Assembly: GCA_903921675.1 (NCBI GenBank)
Contig: CAIXQW010000148.1
Span: 1 to 37,270 of the forward strand
Direction of reading: 5' to 3'
From: an uncultured bacterium
GTDB taxonomy: Bacteria; Bacteroidota; Bacteroidia; Chitinophagales; Chitinophagaceae
DNA: 37,270 bases
The position numbers and the translations under genes are program-made. Within the stretch, counting starts at the first letter, position 1; each line of letters starts with the position of its first letter. Shown here in pieces: positions 17,986-27,545 of this stretch. The notes under the pieces were generated by a model. It ran no database searches, had not been told where the DNA came from, and was given only the letters and a program-made list of their open reading frames with translations.

Positions 17986-19809
17986 ATGAAAAAACTATTT
18001 ACTATTATTATTTTATTGATGAGTCTGCATTCATTTGCAGGAACTAGTATTCAGCAATTAGCGTCTGTAAATAAAGAATGGTTGCATCATCAATATGAAT
18101 TTAAAAATATTGAAAATAAAAATATAGAACCAAAAAATGCAACAGCACTCATTCAATTTCATTTATTGCATGTAGTAAATATTTTATCTGCAACTAAAAA
18201 TTCAGCACTTTCTGTATCTGCACAAAACAATAGGACAGCTTTGCTGGCAAAACTAAAAGTATATGCAGAAACAGGTATTTTCCCAATCAATACATTTTTG
18301 CCATACACCAATCCTGTGTTTATAGATGATGATGGTACGCATTGTGCGGTAGGCTATTTAATGCAACAAAGTGGTTCTGAAGATTTAGCCCAAGAAATAA
18401 ATGCAAAACAGAGATTTGCTTTTGTAAGAGAAATTAAAAATCCTAAAGTAATAGATTGGGCAAATGAAAATGGATTTACTGTAGATGAATTAGCTTGGAT
18501 TCAACCAGGATATGCGGCATCTGCACCTATGGGTAAAATAGCAGAAGGTGTAAATGGAACAGTGCGCGCAATTGTAGCAATAGATGCTAATACATACATC
18601 ATTGGTGGGGATTTTACTACAGAAATAAAAAATAATACTACCTGTAACCATATTGCTATGTTTAGTTTTGATGGTGCTAATTGGCAAATTACTCCGCTAC
18701 AAAATGGCTTGAATGGTCCTGTATTTGCATTATACAAAGACAATAATAAAATAGTAATTGGTGGAAATTTTACGGATGCAAATGGAGTAGCTGCAAAAAA
18801 TATAGCACAATACGATTTGCTAAGTAGTGGACAACCATTTGCTGCGTTGGGCAGTTTGGATAGTACTGTATTCACTATTACAAAATATAATAATCAAATA
18901 TTTGCTGGAGGAAAATTTGCAGATGCAATAAAATATTGGGACAATAGTGCATGGAATAATTTGGCAAATAACTTGATAGCCAATGGCGAAGTAAGAACAC
19001 TAGAAGAGTACAATAGCGACTTGTATATTGGTGGAAAATTTGATATACTTACTGGGGCATTTCGTAAAAATATTTTGCGCTATAATACAGCAAATGGTAT
19101 GCAAATTTCTAATTTTGGATGCCCAACTCCTGTAAACGATTTTTGTATTTATAAAAACGAATTATTGGCTGCTTGCGATTTTGTGGAATACAATGATTCT
19201 TGTGCAATTGCTAAATTGGGCAATACAGATTGGGAAATAGTAGTAAAGCCTTATGGATTAAGCACATTGACTGGCAATGCACTAAATTGCTTTATAATGC
19301 AAGATACGAATTTATTTATTGGAGGTAATTTTGATATTAATGGTATGATGTATGCTGGCAAGCATTTAGGTAAATTAAATAGTTATTTATCGCAATACTA
19401 TATCGAGCCAATTGCCAGCTTGGATGCTGCAGTATTAACTGGAATTAATAGTAACAACAAAATATTTATAGGTGGGAGTTTCGTAAATAATACAGTAAAC
19501 GCAAATCCACCAATGCAAAATTTAAACAGGGTTGGCTATTTCAATGCTGACCCATCATCAATTACAACAGTTCAAAACGATTTTATATTTTCTGTGTTTC
19601 CAAATCCAATTACAGAGAACTTTACCATTCAATTAAATGAAAATTATAAAAATGCCGAGTTTAAAATTTTTGATTTGCAAGGCCAATTAAAAATGATTGG
19701 AAAAGTAACTACCGGAAAAATAAATATGGAAAAGTCAGATTTTGGATTATACCAATTGGTAGTGTATCAGGGTAATAAAAAGGGTAGTGTTGTAATAACA
19801 AGGCAGTAG
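17986..19809 (+). CDS. Secreted protein: unknown 'HCAVGYLMQQSG...ELAWIQPGY' N-domain, beta-propeller-like repeats, type-A T9SS sorting domain
   Basis: Signal peptide MKKLFTIIILLMSLHSFAG; repeated 'IGG(D/N/K)F' blades; C-term 'FSVFPNPITENFTIQL...FKIFDLQGQL...GLYQLVVYQGNKKGSVVITRQ'. Confidence 0.8.
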   Translation: MKKLFTIIILLMSLHSFAGTSIQQLASVNKEWLHHQYEFKNIENKNIEPKNATALIQFHLLHVVNILSATKNSALSVSAQNNRTALLAKLKVYAETGIFPINTFLPYTNPVFIDDDGTHCAVGYLMQQSGSEDLAQEINAKQRFAFVREIKNPKVIDWANENGFTVDELAWIQPGYAASAPMGKIAEGVNGTVRAIVAIDANTYIIGGDFTTEIKNNTTCNHIAMFSFDGANWQITPLQNGLNGPVFALYKDNNKIVIGGNFTDANGVAAKNIAQYDLLSSGQPFAALGSLDSTVFTITKYNNQIFAGGKFADAIKYWDNSAWNNLANNLIANGEVRTLEEYNSDLYIGGKFDILTGAFRKNILRYNTANGMQISNFGCPTPVNDFCIYKNELLAACDFVEYNDSCAIAKLGNTDWEIVVKPYGLSTLTGNALNCFIMQDTNLFIGGNFDINGMMYAGKHLGKLNSYLSQYYIEPIASLDAAVLTGINSNNKIFIGGSFVNNTVNANPPMQNLNRVGYFNADPSSITTVQNDFIFSVFPNPITENFTIQLNENYKNAEFKIFDLQGQLKMIGKVTTGKINMEKSDFGLYQLVVYQGNKKGSVVITRQ

Positions 19810-19856
19810 CAGCTTTCACTACTAATGACTTGCTATTTATCTAATCTTATTGCTCT

Positions 19857-21473
19857 TTAATTTAAATTGCCAATCAATTTATCTTTCGGGAATTTTACGC
19901 TGTATTGTATTCTTACTTTTTTAGTTTCGTTTGGTGCTACTTCTAGTTTCCATGTTAATACACCTGTTTCTTCGTTGCGCATGGCATCGCTTATTTCTAA
20001 TACTTCTACTTCTATCTCTTTTTGGCTGCTAATAGGCAATTGATCTTTTAGTAATAAATGGATTGCTTCTTTACGAGTATTTTTTACTTTTATTTCGTAA
20101 GTAACAGTATGTATTTTATTGGTGCCTATCAATTTGCTACTGCAAAAATCTTGTACTTTCTCTCTCTTAATTACTAATTTTTTATCTCTGCCAAGACTAA
20201 TGTTTAAAGTGTCTTGCGTACTATTTGGGTCTATAAAACTTTTGCCTACATAAGTGCCATCAAAAATAATATTTGCTGGCCCTGCTACTAAATTTAATGA
20301 TTCCCAATCTGCTACTTCTGCTACTAAGAAAGCTTCCTTATCCATTTTTGGCACACTGTAGTATTTATAAATTGCAGGCACTTCATATTCTTTCATTGCC
20401 ACGCTATGTGCTTTGTTATCGCTAGGTATATCGTAAGGCAAGTCTATATCAAATGTTGCATTCAAAGCAGTTTCTGTAGTGGTGGTAAATGCACCAATAG
20501 TGCTTTCTTTATCTCTTGCATTGCCAGCATCATCCATACCAAAAGATTGTACTGTATTCATTACAGCAGCAGGTGCTTTTGCATTTTTATAGCCATAAGA
20601 ATTTTGTCCATAGTTAGGGGTGTAGTAATTTAAAAACCAAGTACTTAATATTGGCATGTTACCACTTTGGCTAGGGTTACTAGTGCTAAGGCTAAGCTTT
20701 ACTTTGTTCCAATTTAGTCCTGTGTTTTGCACAATATTTCCTTTGTAAATAATTTTTAATGGGCTTTTTGTGTCTTTTGTTTTAAGGTCGTATACTGGAC
20801 TCCATGCAGCAGTATAAGTTACATAGCTAATCGTAAATGTAGTATTCGCAGTTTCGTTGCTCATTACTTGCAAGCGTATTTCTCCTTTGCCTGTTTCTCT
20901 ACGTGCTATTCTTTCATCTATTTGGTTTTGTAGTTTACTAACCAATTCTTGTTGTTTGATTTCTTTTTGTTGCAAGGATTGTACCATGGCCATTATTTCT
21001 TTGTGCTTGCTAATATTATAGTCTATCAACTTCTGCAATTCGGATACATTTAACCCACTATTGTCGCCTCGTACAATTCTATTGGCTTCTAAAATTGCTA
21101 ATGCATTTGTTTGCCCTGCTATTAAACTTTTTGTGCTTGCTAAATCTATACTTACATTTTTTAAACTGTCTTCTAATCTCAATACTTCATTCGTTTTATT
21201 TTCGCTGCCTAAAAATTCTCTAACAAAACTTACACTCATTATAGTAAGGTCTGTATTGCTACCTACCTGTATACTATTTTCGTCTACTGTACCACTAATG
21301 TTTTTAATAATGATTTCGCTAGAGCCATTTGGTACATTTACTTTGGCGGTGTGGTTTAGTTCTGCTCCATTGCTATAAACTGTTACACTATTAAGTGTAG
21401 CATTGGTGGTTTGTGCAAATGCATTATTGATTAAAATACATATTGCTACTAGTAATACAATTCCCTTTTTCAT
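19857..21473 (-). CDS. Mucoidy inhibitor MuiA-like protein (DUF4140/DUF4139)
   Basis: 'LNSVTVYSNGAELNHTAKVNVPNGSSEIIIKNIS', 'ISYVTYTAAWSPVYDLKT', 'YEIKVKNTRKEAIHLLLKDQLPISSQKEIEVE'; start moved to 21473 (MKKGIVLLVAICILINNAFAQ). Confidence 0.8.
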   Translation of the reverse strand: MKKGIVLLVAICILINNAFAQTTNATLNSVTVYSNGAELNHTAKVNVPNGSSEIIIKNISGTVDENSIQVGSNTDLTIMSVSFVREFLGSENKTNEVLRLEDSLKNVSIDLASTKSLIAGQTNALAILEANRIVRGDNSGLNVSELQKLIDYNISKHKEIMAMVQSLQQKEIKQQELVSKLQNQIDERIARRETGKGEIRLQVMSNETANTTFTISYVTYTAAWSPVYDLKTKDTKSPLKIIYKGNIVQNTGLNWNKVKLSLSTSNPSQSGNMPILSTWFLNYYTPNYGQNSYGYKNAKAPAAVMNTVQSFGMDDAGNARDKESTIGAFTTTTETALNATFDIDLPYDIPSDNKAHSVAMKEYEVPAIYKYYSVPKMDKEAFLVAEVADWESLNLVAGPANIIFDGTYVGKSFIDPNSTQDTLNISLGRDKKLVIKREKVQDFCSSKLIGTNKIHTVTYEIKVKNTRKEAIHLLLKDQLPISSQKEIEVEVLEISDAMRNEETGVLTWKLEVAPNETKKVRIQYSVKFPKDKLIGNLN

Positions 21474-21679
21474 ATTTTGTAAAATGTTATTTGGAGCTAA
21501 GACGCAAATGTGCTTTCTATTCCATAAAATGAAAATGCTAAATGTGGTAATGTTTTGTGAATAGATAAAATGAACCAATTTTACAATTGTTAGACTTTCA
21601 GCTAAATCTATACTTTTTTACCCACTTTTAGCTGAAATTCAAAATTTAGCCTAGTGTTAATAGGTATTTCAGGAAATGA

Positions 21680-23791
21680 TTATTTATCTTTTACTTCTTT
21701 TTCAATCACTACTTCCAAATCATTGACATCTACACTTACTGGTAGTAATCCAAATTGAATAGTAGCTTTATTATTGCTACCTATTTCTTTTACTCGCGCT
21801 ACTTGATTGGTACTTTTCATGCGTACCAAATCGTTTAGTTTTATTTTGCCACCTACTAAAATATATTTTGCATCAAATTTTTTCTGTAAGCTTTCTTCAA
21901 TATTTTTTGCTTTTTTATGAAACAATAATGTTTCCATATTGGCAATGGCCTCACTTTTGTTTTTGGTATTTCGCCATTCAAATACTGCTTGTTTTATTTT
22001 GCGCTCCTTATCTTTTAGTTCTATTAATTTGTCTTCAGTAATTTTATTTTGCAATTTTAGTTTTTCTAATTCTTGCCTGTGCTTTTCTTTATTCAATTTT
22101 ATTTTGAATTCGGCATTCATGCGCTCTTGCTCTTGCAATAATTTTTTTAAATCCAGCTTATCTGCTTCTATGCGTTGTGCATTTTGTTCTGCACTAATCA
22201 GCAGGCTATCTAGGTCGTATTGCTCATTATCTACCAATTTTTTTGCGCGCTCTATTATTTTTTTATCCAAGCCAATTCTTTCGGCAATGCTAAATGTGTA
22301 GCTGCTACCAGGTTTGCCAATTTGCAATTTGTATAATGGCATTAGATTATCTTCATCAAACAACATACTACCATTAATTAGGCCCGTTACTTTATTGGCC
22401 ATTATTTTTAGGTTTAAATAATGCGTGGTAACTATACCAATAGAATGTTTTTTTGCCAATTCTTCTAATATCACCTCTGCAAAAGCACCACCTAAATTAG
22501 GGTCGCTACCACCGCCTAATTCATCAATAAAAAACAAGGTTCTACCATTTGCATTTTCTATAAAATGCTTCATGTTTAGCAAATGGCTACTGTAGGTACT
22601 CAACTCAAATTCCAAACTCTGCGTGTCGCCAATGTGTATCATTATTTGTTTAAAAATACCCATTGTGCTATTGGCTTCTACAGGTACCAACAAACCACTT
22701 TGTAGCATTAATTGCAATAATCCAACAGTTTTCATGGTAACTGTTTTACCGCCAGCATTTGGCCCACTAATTACCAAAATTCTATTGCTGTCATCCAATG
22801 CAATATTGGTTGGGATTGTTTTTTTATGCAGTTTATTATTATATAAAAATAGCAAAGGATGATACGCCTTTTTTAAATCCAATACACTTTTATCTATTAC
22901 TGTTGGATGGTGCGCATCCATATCAATTGCTAGTTTTGCTTTTGCTTTTATAAAATCAAATTCACCAATTATGGTTTGATAATCGGAAAGCAGGGTAGCA
23001 TATATAGAAAGTGTTTTAGTGAGCTCTAATAATATTCTATTTACTTCGCGGCGCTCATCGTTTTCTAAACTAAAAATATCGTTGTTTAATTCTATAGTTT
23101 CTTCGGGTTCTATAAATGCAGTTTTTCGCGTTTCGCTTTCGCCATGCAAAATACCTTTTACTTGTCTTTTATTTTCTGCAAAAATGGCAATTACTCTTCT
23201 GCTATTTAAAAAACTTTCTTCAATATCTGTTACATAACCTGCCTTATTTAGTTTGCTGACAATCTTATCAAATATTTTGCGCAGTTCATTTCTTTTACGA
23301 AACAAACTCATTCTAATAGTCATTAAATCTTCGCTAGCAGAGTCTTGTACATTTCCTAATTCATCTATAATACCATCTATAGATTCTTTAATTATTTTTT
23401 CATAATAACTATCCTGAATTATAAATGTACAAGCAGGATATGCTTCTCTTTTTTCTGTATCAAACCATCTAAAAATATCTTGAATGGTAGTACAAAGTTT
23501 TCTAATACTCAACCATTGCTCACCAGATAATCTGCTGCCTGTAATGCTTAATAATTTAATTTCTTTTTGTAAATTAAAAACATGTTGCAGCGGAAAGTAA
23601 GCACCATTTTGTTGCAAGCTTTTAAACTCTGCTGTTTGTGCTAGCTGATTTTGAATAAAAGATAGTCGAGTATGCAAACGCAAAATTTTAGCCTTGCCAA
23701 TACTGTATTCGCAGCTGCAATGAGCTATTAAAAGTTCTTTTACTTTTTCGTACTCTAATTGTACTAATGCCGATTCTGGAAAATAACGCAA
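21680..23791 (-). CDS. mutS2: MutS2-like DNA repair ATPase lacking a C-terminal Smr domain
   Basis: Walker A 'ISGPNAGGKTVTMKTVGLL', Walker B 'LFFIDELGGGSDP', 'GIVTTHYLNLK', 'GKPGSSYTFSIAERIGL'; ends at residue 703 after a short beta-rich segment. Confidence 0.85.
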   Translation of the reverse strand: MRYFPESALVQLEYEKVKELLIAHCSCEYSIGKAKILRLHTRLSFIQNQLAQTAEFKSLQQNGAYFPLQHVFNLQKEIKLLSITGSRLSGEQWLSIRKLCTTIQDIFRWFDTEKREAYPACTFIIQDSYYEKIIKESIDGIIDELGNVQDSASEDLMTIRMSLFRKRNELRKIFDKIVSKLNKAGYVTDIEESFLNSRRVIAIFAENKRQVKGILHGESETRKTAFIEPEETIELNNDIFSLENDERREVNRILLELTKTLSIYATLLSDYQTIIGEFDFIKAKAKLAIDMDAHHPTVIDKSVLDLKKAYHPLLFLYNNKLHKKTIPTNIALDDSNRILVISGPNAGGKTVTMKTVGLLQLMLQSGLLVPVEANSTMGIFKQIMIHIGDTQSLEFELSTYSSHLLNMKHFIENANGRTLFFIDELGGGSDPNLGGAFAEVILEELAKKHSIGIVTTHYLNLKIMANKVTGLINGSMLFDEDNLMPLYKLQIGKPGSSYTFSIAERIGLDKKIIERAKKLVDNEQYDLDSLLISAEQNAQRIEADKLDLKKLLQEQERMNAEFKIKLNKEKHRQELEKLKLQNKITEDKLIELKDKERKIKQAVFEWRNTKNKSEAIANMETLLFHKKAKNIEESLQKKFDAKYILVGGKIKLNDLVRMKSTNQVARVKEIGSNNKATIQFGLLPVSVDVNDLEVVIEKEVKDK

Positions 23792-23883
23792 ATGATTCTA
23801 ATAATTTTAAAGTGCAAATGTCGTTGGATTGTGATGCACAAACAAATTAAAATTATTGATGGAGCAAATGCAGTATCATTAAA

Positions 23884-24582
23884 TTATAATTTCAATTTCT
23901 TTTTCAATGCTTTCAATTCCGGCGCACCAACTATTTCCCATTGTTTTTTGCCATTGTTATAATACATCAACACAGGAATACTTTTGATTTTTAATTCATC
24001 AGCCAATTGCTTATGCTCATCTACATTTACATATTGTACATATAGTTTGTCTGCATAGTCTTTAGATAGCTGCTCTACTTGCGGTTTCAATACCTTACAT
24101 GGGCCACACCAAGGAGCAAAAAACTCTACCAATACAGGCTTATCTTTTTTTACCATAGCCAAATAAGTGTCCATGCTCATGCTAGTATTTTTTACAGGTA
24201 TATCTGTTACTAAATTTTTTGCAGCACCGCGCCATGCCATTATACCGCCTTCCATATTATAAAGCGTAGTAAAACCAGCCTTTGCCATTTGCTTACAAGC
24301 ACTACTACTTCTACCACCGCTTAAGCAATACACATATACTGGTTTAGATTTATCTAATGTTTTTATTTGCGCATCAAATTCATCTTCGTTTACATCCATA
24401 TTGATTGCATTAGGCAAATGCCCTCCGCCATATTCGCCTGCGGTGCGCACATCTATTAGCTGTACTTCATTTCCTTTCACCGCTTTTTCAAATTCGTCTA
24501 TTTTTAAATTGCTAATAGACTGCGATGTGCTTTGGCAAGCCATACCAATTAAGATGATTGCAAAGAATAATATTTTTTTCAT
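23884..24582 (-). CDS. Exported rhodanese-thioredoxin fusion protein
   Basis: N-term signal MKKILFFAIILIGMAC; rhodanese 'LIDVRTAGEYGGGHLPNAINMDV...VYCLSGGRSSSA'; thioredoxin 'VLVEFFAPWCGPCKVLKPQVEQLSKDY'. Confidence 0.85.
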   Translation of the reverse strand: MKKILFFAIILIGMACQSTSQSISNLKIDEFEKAVKGNEVQLIDVRTAGEYGGGHLPNAINMDVNEDEFDAQIKTLDKSKPVYVYCLSGGRSSSACKQMAKAGFTTLYNMEGGIMAWRGAAKNLVTDIPVKNTSMSMDTYLAMVKKDKPVLVEFFAPWCGPCKVLKPQVEQLSKDYADKLYVQYVNVDEHKQLADELKIKSIPVLMYYNNGKKQWEIVGAPELKALKKKLKL

Positions 24583-24700
24583 ATTGTAAAATTAGTTACT
24601 TATTAATTGTGTTTTGTTTATGCTTCGTAAAATAAGAGAATTGCGCAAAGGTATTTTTTAGTGTTTTATTATAATGCAACTTTTATTACAAAAATTTATT

Positions 24701-25177
24701 TTAAAATAATTCTTTAGGCAATACTCCTTCGTGCTGCAATAGCCATTGTTTTTTATCTAAGCCGCCACTAAAGCCAACTAGCTTGCCATTATTGCCAATT
24801 ACTCTGTGGCAAGGTATGATAAGGGGAATTGGGTTTTTGCCATTTGCAGATGCCATAGCTCTAATAGCCAATGCATCACCCATATCTGTAGCCATTTTTA
24901 GGTAAGAAATGGTTTTGCCAAATGGAATGGTTTGTAAATGGTTCCATACTTGCTTTTGAAAGGCAGTGCCTGCTGGTGCTAATGGCAAATCAAATATTTT
25001 TCTGCTGCCATCAAAATAGGCTAGCAGTTGATTCTTGGCTTCAATAATAATATCATTTTCTTTGTCCATCATGTTTTGCATGTCTTTGCTAAAGAATAAA
25101 TGTGTTACATTATATTCGCTAGCTAAAATTTGTAAATCTCCAATAGGAGAGGGGATGACGGTAGAAAAAATTGCCAT
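24701..25177 (-). CDS. ogt: Methylated-DNA--[protein]-cysteine S-methyltransferase
   Basis: Active-site 'PLIIPCHRVIGNNGKLVGFSGGLDKKQWLLQHEG'. Confidence 0.95.
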   Translation of the reverse strand: MAIFSTVIPSPIGDLQILASEYNVTHLFFSKDMQNMMDKENDIIIEAKNQLLAYFDGSRKIFDLPLAPAGTAFQKQVWNHLQTIPFGKTISYLKMATDMGDALAIRAMASANGKNPIPLIIPCHRVIGNNGKLVGFSGGLDKKQWLLQHEGVLPKELF

Positions 25178-25292
25178 TATTTATAGTTGGGTGCAGGAAA
25201 ATATTTTGCTATTAAAAGCCAAAGGTATTTATTTTATTAATAAATCATATTTGCAGTTTGCTACTTATTTCGCTAATGTGTTGAGGAATATC

Positions 25293-25445
25293 GCCTCGAA
25301 TGCAAGAATGAGGTTTTGTGTACTACCACGTATGCAGGAATGTCTTGATGCTTGTTGTTTTTTTTAATGTTTATTCTAAAATTTTTATTTGCAGATATTC
25401 TTGCATTCAAGGCAATTTTGCCTCTGATATTCTTGCATTTGAGTC
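25293..25445. repeat. Inverted/direct repeat cluster (GCCTYGAATGCAAGAAT family)
   Basis: GCCTCGAATGCAAGAAT at 25293-25309; inverted ATTCTTGCATTCAAGGC at 25397-25413; second reverse copy ATTCTTGCATTTGAGTC at 25429-25445. Confidence 0.7.
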
Positions 25446-25515
25446 AATTAAATAAACTATTTGTTGTACTTTGTCCTTAATTTGTATAGAAATCGTTAAA
25501 AAGTAGCCTAAAACA

Positions 25516-25546
25516 TTGGATATTTGAACCAAAACTTTTACCTTTG
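25516..25546 (+). promoter_or_regulatory. Putative rplK operon promoter
   Basis: -33 TTG (25516-25518), 20-nt spacer, -7 TACCTTTG (25539-25546). Confidence 0.6.
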
Positions 25547-25560
25547 CCGTCCCTAAAATA

Positions 25561-25616
25561 GGTTCTTAATTATTTACGGACTGGGAGTTGCCACATGGAG
25601 TGGTGACGTTAAAACC
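25561..25616 (+). promoter_or_regulatory. Candidate ribosomal protein L1-binding leader (autoregulatory site) upstream of rplK-rplA
   Basis: GGGAG-UU-GCCAC-AUGGA-GUGGU-GACG: stem flanked by the GGGAG / GUGACG asymmetric internal loop typical of L1 sites; outer GGUU(c)UUAA/UUAAAACC pairing. Confidence 0.65.
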
Positions 25617-25631
25617 AAAAACAATTTAAAA

Positions 25632-26075
25632 ATGGCTAAAGAAATTACAGGATATGTAAAGCTACAATGCAAAGGTGGCGCGGCTAATCCGGCACCACCA
25701 ATTGGTCCAGCATTGGGTTCAAAAGGTTTGAACATCATGGACTTCTGCAAGCAGTTCAATGCTCGCACACAAGACAAAGCGGGTAAAGTATTACCAGTAT
25801 TAATCACAGTATTTGCCGACAAAAGTTTTGAATTTGAAATCAAAACACCGCCAGCTCCAGTACAATTAATGGAAGCAGCAAAAATTACTGTAGGTTCTAA
25901 AGAAAGTAATCGTAACAAAGTAGGTAAAGTAACTTGGGAGCAAGTGAAAGCTATCGCAGAGGATAAGATGCCAGATTTGAACTGCTTTACATTAGCTAGT
26001 GCTGTAAGCATGGTAGCTGGTACAGCTCGCAGTATGGGTATTACCGTAGACGGAGAAAACCCTTATGCTAATTAA
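25632..26075 (+). CDS. rplK: 50S ribosomal protein L11
   Basis: '[40 protein letters not shown]...[12 protein letters not shown]'. Confidence 0.98.
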   Translation: MAKEITGYVKLQCKGGAANPAPPIGPALGSKGLNIMDFCKQFNARTQDKAGKVLPVLITVFADKSFEFEIKTPPAPVQLMEAAKITVGSKESNRNKVGKVTWEQVKAIAEDKMPDLNCFTLASAVSMVAGTARSMGITVDGENPYAN

Positions 26076-26104
26076 TTTATTCACCATTAAAAATTGTAAA
26101 CAAA

Positions 26105-26797
26105 ATGGCAATTACTAAAAAAAGAAAATTAGCAGAAGCTAAAATAGATAGTACAAAAAATTATACTTTAGACGAAGCGTCTAAATTAGTAAAAGAAATC
26201 AACTGCACTAAATTTGATAGCAGCGTAGATTTACACATTCGTTTAGGTGTAGATCCTCGTAAAGCAGATCAAGCAATCCGCGGTACAGTTACATTACCGC
26301 ATGGTACAGGTAAAACAAAATCTGTATTAGTATTATGTACTCCAGATAAAGAAGCAGAAGCAAAAGCTGCAGGTGCAGACTATGTGGGTTTAGATGAATT
26401 TATTGCTAAAATAGATGGCGGTTGGACAGATATCGATGTAATCGTAGCTACACCAAGCGTGATGCCTAAAATCGGTCGTTTAGGTAAAGTGTTAGGTCCA
26501 CGTAACTTAATGCCGAATCCAAAAACAGGAACTGTAACTAACGATGTTGGCGCTGCAGTAACTGAAGTAAAAGGTGGTAAAATTGCTTTTAAAGTAGATA
26601 AAGTAGGTATCATCCATGCTTCTATTGGTCGTGTTTCTTTTACTCCACAAAAGTTAAAAGAAAATGGTCAAGAATTAATTAATACAATTTTGAAATTGAA
26701 ACCTTCTAGTTCTAAAGGTGCTTATGTAAAAACAGTAAGTATGGCTAGCACAATGAGTCCAGGTATCAGCATAGATACAAGATCAGTTCAAAACTAA
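26105..26797 (+). CDS. rplA: 50S ribosomal protein L1
   Basis: '[40 protein letters not shown]...[29 protein letters not shown]'. Confidence 0.98.
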   Translation: MAITKKRKLAEAKIDSTKNYTLDEASKLVKEINCTKFDSSVDLHIRLGVDPRKADQAIRGTVTLPHGTGKTKSVLVLCTPDKEAEAKAAGADYVGLDEFIAKIDGGWTDIDVIVATPSVMPKIGRLGKVLGPRNLMPNPKTGTVTNDVGAAVTEVKGGKIAFKVDKVGIIHASIGRVSFTPQKLKENGQELINTILKLKPSSSKGAYVKTVSMASTMSPGISIDTRSVQN

Positions 26798-26827
26798 ATT
26801 TGGTTTCACATTAAAAAAAAAATTATC

Positions 26828-27454
26828 ATGCCAACACAAGCAAAAAATCAAGCGATAGAATTATTGAAAGAAAAATTCTCTCAATATGAAAATTTCTATA
26901 TTACAAATACAGAAAGCTTAACCGTAGCTCAAATAAACGGATTGCGTAAAACTTGCTTCAACAAAAATGTTGAAATGCAAGTTGCAAAAAATACATTAAT
27001 CCGTAAAGCATTAGAAGGATTAGACGCAGAGCGCTATTCTGGTACTTTTGATGCATTACATGGTGTAACCGCATTAATGTTTAGCGAAAACCCAAAAGAG
27101 CCTGCTATGATTATTAGCGACTTCCGTGGTAAAAAGAAAGGACAAGAGCGCCCTACTTTAAAAGCAGCATTTATCAATGGTGATATTTTCATTGGTGATA
27201 ATCAATTAGCTACTTTAAAAGCGTACAAAACGAAGAACGACTTAATTGGCGAAATCATCGGGTTGTTACAAAGCCCTATCCAACGTGTAATTGGTGCTTT
27301 AGAAAACAAAGATGCGGCTAAAGGCCCTGCAGCAGCTGAAGAAGCAGCTCCAGTGGCAGAAGCAGCACCTGTAGTAGAAGAGGCTCCAGCACCAGAAGCT
27401 ACACCAGAGGCTACAGCAGCAGATGCGGCTCCAGAAACTCCAGCAGCAGAATAA
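26828..27454 (+). CDS. rplJ: 50S ribosomal protein L10 with Ala/Pro/Glu-rich C-terminal extension
   Basis: 'FYITNTESLTVAQINGLRKTCFNKNVEMQVAKNTLIRKALEG'; tail 'AAKGPAAAEEAAPVAEAAPVVEEAPAPEATPEATAADAAPETPAAE'. Confidence 0.95.
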   Translation: MPTQAKNQAIELLKEKFSQYENFYITNTESLTVAQINGLRKTCFNKNVEMQVAKNTLIRKALEGLDAERYSGTFDALHGVTALMFSENPKEPAMIISDFRGKKKGQERPTLKAAFINGDIFIGDNQLATLKAYKTKNDLIGEIIGLLQSPIQRVIGALENKDAAKGPAAAEEAAPVAEAAPVVEEAPAPEATPEATAADAAPETPAAE

Positions 27455-27545
27455 TACAAACAACATCATTTAAATAAATGTTACAATGCTTCCAACAAAA
27501 TAACATTTTAAACAATAAACAAATCACAATTTAAAAAATAAAACA

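Noticed and set aside
21597-21637. TTTCAGCTAA...TTAGCTGAAA inverted repeat between mutS2 and the MuiA-like gene
   Set aside because: 10-bp arms with a long loop and no T-tract; could be an operator but unsupported by anything else.
27202-27459. Ala/Ser-rich minus-strand ORF over the rplJ tail
   Set aside because: Produced by the GC-rich low-complexity A/P/E tail of L10 read in antisense.
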